Assembly: GCA_009663005.1 (NCBI GenBank)
Contig: VIGQ01000042.1
Location: 117,501 to 130,000, forward strand
Length of the DNA stretch: 12,500 bases
Direction of reading: 5' to 3'
From: Actinidia chinensis
Taxonomy: Eukaryota > Streptophyta > Magnoliopsida > Ericales > Actinidiaceae
The position numbers and the translations under genes were made by a program. This document shows, piece by piece, positions 1-7,769 of this stretch (the stretch's first letter is position 1; each line of letters opens with the position of its first letter). The notes below the pieces were generated by a model. It was not told where the DNA came from. It ran no database searches and saw nothing but the letters and a program-made list of their open reading frames with translations.

Positions 1-415
1 TTTTAGAAAGTTTTTATAAATCAACATTTCCTTTATTTAAGATTTAGCTTAGAATCTAAGATTATCAGGGAAGTGGAAATTAGATTCGTACTTAGTTTTG
101 AAAGCACTTCAAATATAATTAGGTAGTTAGGAATTAAGTTAATATTATTCCAGTTTATTCGTAAGGATCCAGAATTACATTCTAATTGCCCCCTCATATT
201 TTCTAACCATCGAAAACAACCCCAAATAGCTTCTGCTCTGCTAGTAAAAATCATGTTTTTTTATTCAAAGGTTTGTCGGTTCGAATCCTCTTAAAATCAC
301 TGAAGGATTACTCAACTATTAGTGGGTTGTGCAGAAATAATTGATTATATATATATATATAAATCTACTTACTAGAAAATTAATGGATGATGAGAGAGAA
401 GAGTTTTGGGCTCAC
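1..415. other. AT-rich non-coding stretch, probable intron of the minus-strand gene
   Basis: This stretch lies directly downstream (minus strand) of the splice donor at 415. It is AT-rich and shows no exon that I can support. It contains a TA dinucleotide run at about 346-361 and an 11-base match to the tRNA B-box consensus (GGTTCGAATCC) at 278-288, without a visible A-box or cloverleaf. A minus-strand open frame at 254-33 has low-complexity composition and no recognisable motif, so I do not call it. If the donor is used, this is intron sequence and the next exon lies outside the window. Confidence 0.4.
346..361. repeat. (TA)n microsatellite
   Basis: A short uninterrupted AT/TA dinucleotide run, typical of plant non-coding DNA. 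Confidence 0.85.
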
Positions 416-717
416 CTGAGAGACATCATAGTAGCCCGAAGCCCAATATCTACATAACACTGGCCCAAGAACACATCAGCGCCTCCGCTGACCCACACAA
501 GCTCTTCAACTTGCCACAGCATCCGATAGGCAAGCGAGCAATCCGCGGGTCCCACATCGCCCAAGCACTGCCCAAACCCTTCTACCATAACCCGAAGTAC
601 TGACCCGGAATCCGATCGCACCTTCCAGGTCAGCCAATGCATCGTCCCTGGTCGACGAAAAAACTCCACGTCCCACTCACAACTCTTGCTACACTTGCTT
701 TCTTGTGTATCTGTCAT
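416..717 (-). CDS. Probable coding exon of an unrecognised plant protein
   Basis: The frame runs from ATG at 717-715 to 416, about 100 codons. It ends exactly at CTCAG|GTGAGC, a strong plant 5' splice donor, and the stop codon of the open frame is the TGA inside that donor. This suggests an exon of 302 nt ending in phase 2. The reading is rich in Trp, Cys, Gly and Val (for example HWLTWKVRSDSG near residue 28 and GQCLGDVGPADCSLAYRMLW near residues 50-69), unlike chance translation of the AT-rich flanks. An upstream GTG at 720 also keeps the frame open, so the ATG is not proved to be the true start. The segment could instead be an internal exon entered at an AG acceptor such as GACAG near 712. 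I see no signal peptide, membrane segment or known domain, and I do not recognise the family. The gene probably continues leftward out of the window. Confidence 0.55.
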
Positions 718-720
718 CAC

Positions 721-1019
721 GATACGTGTTTAACAATAATATTAAAAAAATAAGCATATTAACGTCGGTAAAAATTAACATACATAGTTTCTACATAAAA
801 TTTAAAACGTGATTCATAATTATGCATAAAACAATGTAATTGTTGTTTTTAAAATTAAAAAAAAACATGGTAAAATTATTATGCTTACGTAACAATTTCT
901 ATTATTTAATACTATATCACGTGTTAACAAATCTTATTTTTTTTTTCATACCTAGCCCGTGTCCCATTTCCGAAAAAACCCACAGTTCTTAGCGTAAAAA
1001 ACACCCGTCCAACTGTAAG
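721..1019. other. AT-rich interval between two candidate exons
   Basis: There is no open frame of note on either strand. It is either an intron linking the GC-rich segment at 1020-1415 to the exon at 416-717, or the promoter of that exon. In the minus orientation a T-rich run with a few purines precedes the exon (about 760-735), which would suit an acceptor region. A palindromic CACGTG lies at 918-923. Confidence 0.4.
918..923. promoter_or_regulatory. CACGTG G-box core
   Basis: A perfect palindromic G-box hexamer about 200 bp upstream (minus orientation) of the exon at 416-717. In plants this core binds bZIP and bHLH factors. It is a single hexamer, so chance occurrence cannot be excluded, and if the interval is an intron the site may have no role. 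Confidence 0.25.
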
Positions 1020-1415
1020 CTAGCCCCGGTGTGATGGACATATGCAAGATAATTTGGCTAATGGCACCTCTCTATGCACTTTGGGGGGAGCACTCCGGTA
1101 AACTTTAGTCACCCGGCACTGGTAGAGGCCATATACGGAGGATTCCGACGAAGCGGAGGCGTCGTTGCCTACGGAGAATGTGTTGCTAGAAGGCTTGCGG
1201 AATTGAGGTGGCCAAGGAGGAGAGAAGGTGTTGGCGGTTGCCTCGAAGATGGATCTCGGCTGGTATCTTCTCTTGCGAGCACCCGCGTATATGAATAGGT
1301 TTGGAGGCGGCGGGGCACGCGTGTTGGGAGAGGAGAGAGAGGAGGGGAGAGGAAAGAGATTGTGAAGTGAAGGGGACGGGTTTGATACTGAGTGTGGGGG
1401 AAGGGTTCTTGACAT
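1020..1415 (-). CDS. Candidate 5' exon with transit-peptide-like N-terminus (uncertain)
   Basis: The frame begins at ATG 1415-1413 and is open for 131 codons to a TGA just above 1020. The first 45 or so residues are rich in Ser, Pro and Leu with few acidic residues. A basic stretch (GARKRRYQPR) follows near residue 46, then a Ser/Asn-rich region. This composition fits a plastid or mitochondrial transit peptide. The DNA is far more GC- and CpG-rich than its surroundings, and a TGGGCCC motif lies about 130 bp upstream, as expected near a plant transcription start. However, the minus-strand CT-rich tract inside it (1320-1365) looks like a 5' leader. Another frame of the same strand is also open (1554-1186), and a short ORF starts at ATG 1132 (MASTSAG) running into a GTGACT donor-like site. 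The segment is therefore probably the transcribed 5' end of the same gene as the exon at 416-717, but the frame and splice sites are not settled. Confidence 0.33.
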   Translation of the reverse strand: MSRTLPPHSVSNPSPSLHNLFPLPSSLSSPNTRAPPPPNLFIYAGARKRRYQPRSIFEATANTFSPPWPPQFRKPSSNTFSVGNDASASSESSVYGLYQCRVTKVYRSAPPKVHREVPLAKLSCICPSHRG

Positions 1416-1546
1416 TTTTTTCTTTTATGGTTCCTAGTGTCTTTATTCTGGTTTGGTGGCCTCCTCTCATTTTGCTTTTGTTTTGGTCTTGGTCCCGTGG
1501 GGGATTGGTTTTGCTTTTTGGACCATTATTCTGGTCTTTTAGATTA

Positions 1547-1553
1547 GGGCCCA
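1547..1553 (-). promoter_or_regulatory. Site II (TGGGCC) type promoter motif
   Basis: The minus-strand sequence TGGGCCC is a site II element of the kind bound by TCP factors. These motifs cluster upstream of plant genes for organelle and housekeeping proteins. Its position about 130 bp upstream of the GC-rich candidate 5' exon (1415-1020) agrees with transcription leftward. It is inferred from the motif and its position only. Confidence 0.35.
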
Positions 1554-1559
1554 TTTCAG

Positions 1560-1918
1560 CTTTAACTTATAAGATCTTAATAAACAGTTTATGGGTATAT
1601 TAACACTTTGCACCCATAGACCTTTAAAGAAAACACATTTTAACTTTCAATTGTGTCAATCACACCCTCAACACTTTAGTTCAATTGTCAATTTGGCACT
1701 TGGTCCATTTTATTAACTAAGTGATAGAAGAAGCTGTATGGACTTCACGAAAAAAGGTCGCATGACCCTTAATTAAACGTCATGTAGACGAAGACAACAT
1801 TAATACTTGACCTAATTACTAACATTAAATGGAAATGAAAAGTGCACATGATAATTTAGGTAAAATTTAGATGGATGGAAGATATTAATTTACCCTTTAT
1901 ATTTTAATGAAACCGCCA
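1560..1918. other. Intergenic stretch, no gene seen
   Basis: AT-rich sequence without a credible frame. The part at about 1600-1720 reads like the short dispersed repeats common between plant genes (several 'ttgtgtcaatcacaccct'-style phrases), but I cannot define ends or a target duplication. Confidence 0.5.
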
Positions 1919-1926
1919 ATTGAAAT
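1919..1926. repeat. Left 8-bp target site duplication (ATTGAAAT)
   Basis: Identical to the octamer at 2403-2410 on the other side of the inserted element. An 8-bp duplication is the signature of hAT-superfamily insertion. Confidence 0.85.
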
Positions 1927-2402
1927 TAGGGATGGCAATGGGACCCCTCTTATTCCCATACTCAAAACTTCACAGTTTCTGTCCTCATATTTCATAACCC
2001 AATACTCTGATGGATTATTGAATATTGGATATTGCCTATTAAACTCAAATCCAATAAACTCAAACTCAAATCCAATTAAACACAAACACTCCCATTTTAG
2101 TTCCTATATGTGCTAATCACATTTATTATAAATATTACTTATTCACTATGTCACATGCTCATCATCTTAACTTCTTTTATGATTATATAGTATATAAATA
2201 AATCAAGTTCGGGAATAGTTCAGGTCGTGTTCGAGTATCTGGATATGGAAGTATTCAAACTATTCATAATCCATACTTGATTGGATATTTCACCTCTTCG
2301 CACAATACATCCACCTTCATCGGATAAAAAATCGGATAAAATCCATACTCAAACGGCTTGATTTGATCGGGCTCCCATCATTTTGACAGAATTGCATACC
2401 TA
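1927..2402. mobile_element. Non-autonomous hAT element (MITE), 476 bp
   Basis: The left end reads TAGGGATGGCAATGGG. The right end, read inward on the other strand, is TAGGTATGCAATTC. The two form an imperfect terminal inverted repeat, matching TAGG-ATG-CAAT with one substitution and one gap. The insert is bounded by a perfect 8-bp direct duplication, ATTGAAAT. A perfect 8-bp duplication plus short inverted termini defines the hAT superfamily. The TAGGGATGGCAATGGG-type terminus is, as I remember it, common in small plant hAT elements. The interior is AT-rich, has no transposase frame and holds repeated 'ccatactcaa'-like phrases, so the element would depend on a transposase encoded elsewhere. 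The intact duplication suggests it is not very old, although the two termini have diverged. Confidence 0.85.
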
Positions 2403-2410
2403 ATTGAAAT
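2403..2410. repeat. Right 8-bp target site duplication (ATTGAAAT)
   Basis: Exact copy of 1919-1926, immediately outside the CCTA end of the hAT element. Confidence 0.85.
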
Positions 2411-3109
2411 AGGCCATTTTGGTATGAAGACCAATTTATTATTGTATTTATTTAACTATTGTCAGCGAAGCTTATCCGATAATTTCACGGTCAATTTAAT
2501 TAAAAATGAGGATCGTATTCTATTTTGGGCTCATCCAAAGTTTCGAAGTTTGGCACATAAAAACTCCGAACAGTCCTTCTCATAAATAATGGATTATACC
2601 ATGTCAACTCGACTCTGTGATTTAATCGGTACATATTGTACTTTAGAAGGAGAAGCAATTAATATTGTATCCCAATTTTGTGTATCAACAATGGCGGGAC
2701 TGAAAAACTTGATTGCGCTTAGGCTAAAGCCCATAAAATAATGGCTTCAAGCTCTCCAAATTGATAAAAATTATGACCCCAAATTTGTTTGTGCCTTTTA
2801 TTATAGGCTCAAAATAAAAAGCGGATTGTACAGGTAGTACCCCATTTTCAGACTCATTTTCATAAGCAACTCAATGGATAATATGGAGAAAAATAATTTT
2901 TCGATTCCATAACCTAGAACACATATTTCAAAATACCCTATGTACTTCAAACATTCATAATTACTTGTAAAACTGAATTTCACAATCCTCGTAAATTGTG
3001 CAATATCGCAATCAATCACCAAGAAATTAGGAAAACTGTGAAATTCATAGTCGTGGGTAGTAAAAACTTCATTGGTGAATGTGCTGTCGCAGTAGTTTAG
3101 CAACACTTA
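2411..3109. other. Intergenic stretch, no gene seen
   Basis: AT-rich DNA. The longest open frame (minus strand, 3106-2801, 101 codons) is rich in Phe, Tyr, Ile and Leu, as expected from AT-rich non-coding DNA, and shows no domain, splice context or homology that I recognise. Isolated GGGCT and GCCCA words occur near 2526 and 2728. Confidence 0.5.
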
Positions 3110-3135
3110 AATATATATATATATATATATATATA
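3110..3135. repeat. (AT)n microsatellite
   Basis: About 13 uninterrupted AT dinucleotides. It opens the tandem array that follows. Confidence 0.9.
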
Positions 3136-3540
3136 AATGATTTGTACATCCTAAAATTGATTGCTGAACTAGATAGGAGTGCAAAAATCAATACTATATT
3201 GGTGTTATATATTTATATATAATATATATATATATAGATATCTATTATATAATAGGGACATGATTATTACATTCCTAAAATGCTTTTCTGAATAGATAGG
3301 AGCTACAAAAATAATACCATATTGGTGTTAATTTCTTGTACCTACTTTTATAATTTGGAGTGCAAAAATCAATACTATAGTGGTGTGTATAGATATATAT
3401 ATAGGGACATGATTTTAACATTCCTAAAATTGATTTCCCCTCATAGATAGGGAGTACAAAATCAACATCATCTTGGTGTTAATTTCTGTTACCTACTTTT
3501 TATAAATTTGGAGTGGCAAAAATTAATTTAAGAGTGTAAG
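3136..3540. repeat. Degenerate tandem array, about 3 copies of a 123-149 bp unit
   Basis: Three diverged copies begin near 3137, 3260 and 3409, marked by the word ATGATT followed by (A/T)ACAT(T)CCTAAAAT. Each then carries a 'gatagga(g)t' phrase, a 'caaaaatcaata' phrase and 'ttggtgtta'. Copies 2 and 3 also share a long segment ('taatttct.gtacctactttt.ataa.ttggagtg') and start with AGGGACATGATT at 3254 and 3403, a period of about 149 bp. Copy 1 lies about 123 bp before copy 2. TA-rich runs separate the copies. No frame or known satellite name applies. The array may be the inside of an old transposon. Confidence 0.75.
3204..3254. repeat. Interrupted TA-rich low-complexity run
   Basis: Almost pure A/T with TA dinucleotide stretches, lying between copies 1 and 2 of the tandem array. 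It is likely to slip in replication and to be unreliable in assembly. Confidence 0.8.
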
Positions 3541-4150
3541 AAATTACTACTTCTACTTCCCTATATATATGTCCAAATAAGATCATAAAAGATAATTTGA
3601 TGACAAGACCGCCATTAAAAGTAAATAACTAAATCAGTTCATCTTAATTCAAAAATAAAGTATTCAAAATTATGCCAGATTGTTAAAAACTAAGTAATTT
3701 TTTTTAGTTTATTGAAAAGTGCCCAAAAAGTCCATTGTCCAGACCCATGCGGGGCAATTACTCAAATTAAAAGAGGCCAATTTGGACTTCTTTTCAGCAC
3801 TGGGCCAAGCCTGCAACATGGAGATAAAGTAAATAATACCAAGGAAGCCACTTTTCTGCAATGGGCAGCGTTCAGTGTGTAAGAATTTGCATTGGGCTCA
3901 GGCTTTTCTTCCATGGGTCCAGCCCAGTATGGACCAGAACTGGTGAAATCAAGTAGGGCGATAAAATTGCTGGATGAATGAAATAAAACTTCATTTCCTA
4001 AAATTTACCAATATATGCCCTATGCACAAGATGGCAGACCTTCGATATATTTTTCCAGCCGTTTGGACTTTCTTAACAAATAGAACTACTAAATGTTGGA
4101 TAAAATTTGAAACACGAACTGAGATCGAGTTATTTTGATTTTTTACATAG
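3541..4150. other. Intergenic stretch with a small cluster of site II-like motifs
   Basis: No credible coding frame. The part at 3720-3960 is less AT-rich than its flanks and holds TGGGCC at 3801-3806, TGGGCT at 3893-3898 and AGCCCA (TGGGCT on the minus strand) at 3921-3926. These are promoter-type words in plants, but I see no gene beginning on either side, so I list them only as content. Confidence 0.4.
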
Positions 4151-4723
4151 TAAGCTAATAGAGTCGGTTTGAGGACATGTTCACGAAATTAATAAACTTT
4201 GAAATGTGGGTAAGTTTAATTTCTTTAAGACCCAATTTGAGGTATTGTTTTTTTTTTTTTGAGTTTCTTTAATTCTTTGTTTTCTGAGGTATTTTATTTT
4301 AGTGATTTTTTTTTCATTTGATCAAAATTTTATATTTTTTTTCGGTTTCTATTAACAAAAGGAATCCAAAAATATAAAAAAAAATCATCTAAGTTTGGAA
4401 AAAGTTCACCAAATACGAAAAAATTATTTTTATCCTAAACTTTTTTTAAAATAATTTTGTTTTCATCTTAGTGAACTTTTTTTAAAATTTAATGAAGATT
4501 TTTGTATTTTTTGGACTCTTTTTTCGTCAAGAGGAATTGAAAAATTATAAAATTTTGATCAACCGGAGAAAAAAAATCAATAAAAATAAACTAAAAAACT
4601 AAAAAAACTAAGAAACTAGAAAAGTGGAAAAATCATTACCCTAATGTGGGCCTAAAATAACAAAATAATCTTAAATAAGTTTCTCTTAACGAGCTAAAAT
4701 AGCCAAACTCAATTGTAACTTAG
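4151..4723. repeat. Large imperfect palindrome (foldback / hairpin MITE-like), about 570 bp
   Basis: The left arm (about 4151-4410) pairs with the right arm (about 4470-4723) around a centre near 4440. The best-conserved core is a 17-bp perfect inverted match, TTGATCAAAATTTTATA at 4318-4334 against 4546-4562. Matched pairs at increasing distance share that centre: AAAAAGTTCAC against GTGAACTTTTTT, 'gacccaatttgaggtattg' near 4229 against its diverged complement near 4635-4652, CACG near 4182 against CG(AG) near 4690, and TAAGCTAATAGAG (4151) against its diverged complement ending at 4723. Indels and T/A runs interrupt the arms. There is no coding frame inside. The shape fits an old foldback or MITE insertion. 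No target duplication could be seen, so the superfamily is unknown. Confidence 0.75.
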
Positions 4724-6908
4724 ATTTATTTATTGCTATGAATGGATTTGGAGTCCTCGCAGTGCAGAAGACAATACAACCCTACAGTGTACTCTTATAA
4801 GCTTATCATTCACTCATTTTTATAATTCAAATAGTTCTTTTTGCACAGTCCTGTTGAGAATCGAATTGTTGAGAACTAAATCCTAAGACCAAATGAAAAA
4901 TGCGTAAAATTAAACAAAAAAATCTTTTCGTGAAACCTTATACTACAAAATTATGGTTATACTTGCGAGATCTCCTGGTTTGATCTTGAGTGAATTTTGA
5001 AATCGAAATCTAAAGTAAATGAACAATGAATACGAACTTATTTGATATCGCGATCTTCTATCATATTTTTTTTTGTGTGTGTTCCAATCACGAACAAAGT
5101 GTGAGCTCTAGTACATATCTATTTCGCTCTCTCTTTATGATATCACACACACACATTCAAAATACTTGTGTAATCTTAGAGAGTTAGAATGCATGCATAT
5201 ATATTAAGTTATGGTAGGGACTCCAAGAAATTAATAAGGATTGGATTTTTTTATGGAATAGAAAAACCATATTAATGAAATAGGAAAACCTAATTTAACT
5301 TGAATTAATTTTTTATTTTTCATAAACTATAATTCATACTACTAAAGTATTACAATTGCACTTCTGTCCTTATCTCAAATATACATTTCGAGTTCCATGA
5401 TATTAATGCTCATTTATGTCCCCACATAAAGATTAAGCATATCTGTCGATTAAAATAATTACTGCGAAGTTATAATTAATTGACATCTTCAAAAATTTCT
5501 TGAGACCTTCCACTTAACTTATTTGATATGTAGGATATGAAATTTACCTGCAGGGATTGACATAATCAAAACTTATAAGCTTCCTCAACGGGATATGATC
5601 AATTCCTAAATCGGGACTCAAATTCCATTGATAATTAATATTTACCATACACTTAATTCAACCATCTAATTCACTAAATTTATTGACACACAATAGAATC
5701 TCACTCCATGTAAATCAAAACAATCAACATTAAATGCATGTGTCTATTAATTATTTCGGGATTCAAGTCAATAAGTACTTCTAATAACCATGGAGTACTA
5801 AATATTTTATAAAGTCAGTATAAAAATAATATCTCAAAATGGTCGTGTTTAATACACGCAAAGTGTATTAGTACAATGAGTCAAAATAATATTGTTTTTC
5901 ATAGTTAAGACAAACCTACTAAAATCTTGTGCTACAATCGTACTGATGATGTGTCTAATTTTGTCTAAAACTTTGGATTAAAAACTTATTTCCCCAAGGA
6001 AACCGCAATAAGATCTTCCATGTGTAAACCGAGCAGTAAACACCTAATCATCTACTATGTAGAATAAAAGAAATATAAACACAATATAAATATTTTGCTA
6101 CAAATATAGCCCACACAGATTCTCATTAATAGTGGAATAACAAATTTTATTAATAAAAAAAATAATACTAAGTTTCATAAAAATAATACAGCTTTTAGTA
6201 TATTTCTTCAACATAAATATCAAATAGCTAAAGGATTGGATAACATTTGTATTTTATTTTATAACTATTGTCGTTCGATCAGTTTGTTTTTAATAATCTA
6301 CTTAATGAGATTTACAAAAATTATCAACGTTGATCATCAACATAATTTTGAGATGGGCCTCCCTTAGAGGCATTACAGATTGCCAAGTCGGTCACCAATG
6401 GTTCGGTGATGGACCGCCTCGAGCACAATAACATCCTTAATGTGGCACATTCAACTCATACTTCAATATTGACCCATGATTTGCCTATAGACTAGGATTA
6501 ACTCATCATCGTTGGTAGATTCTCCACTAAATCTCACCAAATAACAGTAGTATTTTTTCATTTCTGTGATAGCTCTCAGAGTTTCACTCTCCCTTACCAC
6601 CATCTAAGACACTACCATGTCCATCTTTAAGATGATGTTGGGTCTTCCGTGGAGAGATATAAAAAGAGGAAAATCTACTAACACTGCCATATCGACACCC
6701 TCCATTTACACCTATACACCTCCATTTACACCTTCGTTATGCCACTACCAACTATAATCGACGCCCTTTTTCAACAAAATCAATCCATCCACCACTAACA
6801 ACCTCATCAATCGCAATGCTAGCCACAACCGTCCTCTCCAAATCGCAACTCTTGCTGCCGTTGTCATCTCTAATCACAAACCTACACTTGTCGTGACCTG
6901 CAATTACA
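4724..6908. other. AT-rich intergenic stretch, no gene seen
   Basis: About 2.2 kb without a supportable gene, RNA gene or transposon terminus. Minor content: a TG run at about 5074-5082 and a CA run at about 5143-5154 that could pair with each other, and a less AT-rich part at 6340-6860. A minus-strand open frame (7024-6752) starts inside the 3' LTR and runs out into this flank. Its last 45 or so codons are flank sequence of unknown origin. Confidence 0.5.
6904..6908. repeat. Possible 5-bp target duplication (TTACA), 3' side of the copia element
   Basis: TTACA here matches TAACA at 10610-10614 in 4 of 5 positions, directly outside the two LTR ends. A 5-bp duplication is expected for Ty1/copia insertion. 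One mutated base is plausible in an element this decayed, but 4 of 5 is weak alone. Confidence 0.4.
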
Positions 6909-7155
6909 TAAAGAAGTAGAAAGAGAGAGAACAGAGAGAAACATTTCAATTCTATTTTATTCAACAACAACTTCGTTAATACACCTACTATATTTGTAGT
7001 AGCTTTACAACAAACCAGATACATGTCTTCTGATCATTAGTCCTCTCCTTAACTGCCATAACAGATTTACTAACTTCAACTAACTCTCCTCTTTACTGAC
7101 TTCAACTAACTCTCCTTAACTGCCATACAGCTTTACTGGTTTTACTACTCTGTTA
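6909..7155 (-). repeat. 3' LTR of the copia element (247 bp)
   Basis: A direct repeat of 10286-10609, sharing long stretches such as 'ttcaattctattttattcaacaacaa' (diverged) and 'acatgtcttctgatcatt'. On the minus strand it starts TAACAGAG directly after the polypurine tract and ends CTTCTTTA. It contains a single copy of the segment that is duplicated in the 5' LTR. Its GA-rich end (6918-6940) corresponds to a GA microsatellite in the partner LTR. The poly(A)-type word AATAAAA lies at 6955-6961. The two LTRs differ at many positions, so insertion was not recent. Confidence 0.92.
6955..6961 (-). terminator. Poly(A) signal AATAAAA in the 3' LTR
   Basis: A consensus-like polyadenylation hexamer on the element's coding strand, close to the LTR end as expected for the R region. 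The copy in the 5' LTR is at 10342-10348. Confidence 0.4.
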
Positions 7156-7167
7156 TCCTCCCTCAAG
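7156..7167 (-). promoter_or_regulatory. Polypurine tract of the copia element
   Basis: The minus strand reads CTTGAGGGAGGA immediately before the 3' LTR start (TAACAGAG) and immediately after the pol stop codon (7170-7168). TTGAGGG-type tracts are typical plus-strand primers of plant copia elements. Its contact with the LTR fixes the LTR boundary at 7155. Confidence 0.85.
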
Positions 7168-7705
7168 CTAATGGGAGGAAGTAACCATTAGCTTGGATTG
7201 TAAATATGTAAAACGAGAAGAAGCCAAAGGCTTTGTCAATATATCAGCCACTTGATAATCAGTAGAGATATGGCTGAATTTCAAGATTTTTTTACTTTAA
7301 CTTGCTCATGAACATAATGGTAATCAACCTCAATATGTTTGGTTTGTGCATGAAACACAGGATTTGAAGCAAGGGAAATGGCAGAGAGGTTATCACACCA
7401 TAAAGTGGGAGAGATAGATACAATGATACCCAATTCAGTGAGCAACATTCTAGGCCAAGCTAATTCAGCAATAGCTTGAGCAATAGCTCGATATTCATTT
7501 TCTGTTAGGAACGTGCCATAGTGGCTTGTTTCTTTGCAGACCAAGAAATGAGATTAGGACAAAAAAAAACACAATATCCAGTAGTGGATCTGCGACTGAG
7601 AGGATCACCAGGCCCAATCCAAAATTAGCATAGGCATTGAGTTCAATTGAACTTAGTAAATTGTATATAGCCAAGAGTGCCCTAAATATAACGAAGATTC
7701 TTTTC
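7168..7705 (-). pseudogene. Copia pol remnant: RNase H and C-terminus
   Basis: Reading leftward, the segment shows the family's RNase H landmarks. 'ELNAYANFG' near 7640-7612 is where an Asp of the active site is expected but Asn is read. 'TENEYRAIAQAIAELAW' near 7505-7455 retains the Glu of EYR. 'LWCDNLSAISLASNPVFHA' near 7409-7352 retains the Asp of CDN. 'ADILTKPLASSRF' lies near 7254-7216 in a different frame because an extra A in a run near 7290 shifts it. The protein would end at TAG (7170-7168), directly against the polypurine tract. The role in the family is to degrade the RNA strand during reverse transcription. At least two frame changes and the missing Asp make it non-functional. Confidence 0.88.
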
Positions 7706-7728
7706 AAAAACCAAACCCCAAAAAAACA

Positions 7729-7730
<2 letters not shown>

Positions 7731-7762
<32 letters not shown>
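7731..7762. repeat. C32 homopolymer inside the copia element
   Basis: There are 32 consecutive C on the + strand, followed by A and then 6 C. On the element's coding strand this is a G run (Gly codons). It sits exactly between the conserved 'VDHFS' phrase and the 'EKNLRYI' phrase that in the family follow each other with almost no gap, so it is an insertion or expansion relative to the family. It may be real, or it may be an assembly or sequencing artefact. Confidence 0.9.
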
Positions 7763-7769
7763 ACCCCCC

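Noticed and set aside
278..288. tRNA B-box match GGTTCGAATCC
   Set aside because: No A-box at the right distance and no cloverleaf or acceptor stem. I could not support a tRNA gene or a tRNA-derived SINE.
406..603. Open frame on the + strand opposite the minus-strand exon
   Set aside because: It is the antisense of the better minus-strand frame, which has coding-like composition and a splice donor. The + frame has no motif of its own.
1074..1298. + strand frame in the GC-rich segment
   Set aside because: GC-rich DNA is open in several frames. The upstream promoter motif and the neighbouring exon both favour the minus strand.
2801..3106. 101-codon open frame on the minus strand
   Set aside because: The composition is Phe/Tyr/Ile/Leu-rich as expected from AT-rich DNA. 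There is no domain or splice context, and one frame of this length is expected by chance in a window this size.
5070..5155. TG and CA runs that could form a small hairpin
   Set aside because: Two short dinucleotide runs about 60 bp apart are common by chance, and nothing else around them is symmetrical.
6752..7024. 90-codon minus-strand frame crossing the LTR edge
   Set aside because: It begins in the 3' LTR and continues into flanking DNA, so it is a chance join. The flank part (about 6895-6752) has no motif that I recognise, although it could be an old gene fragment.
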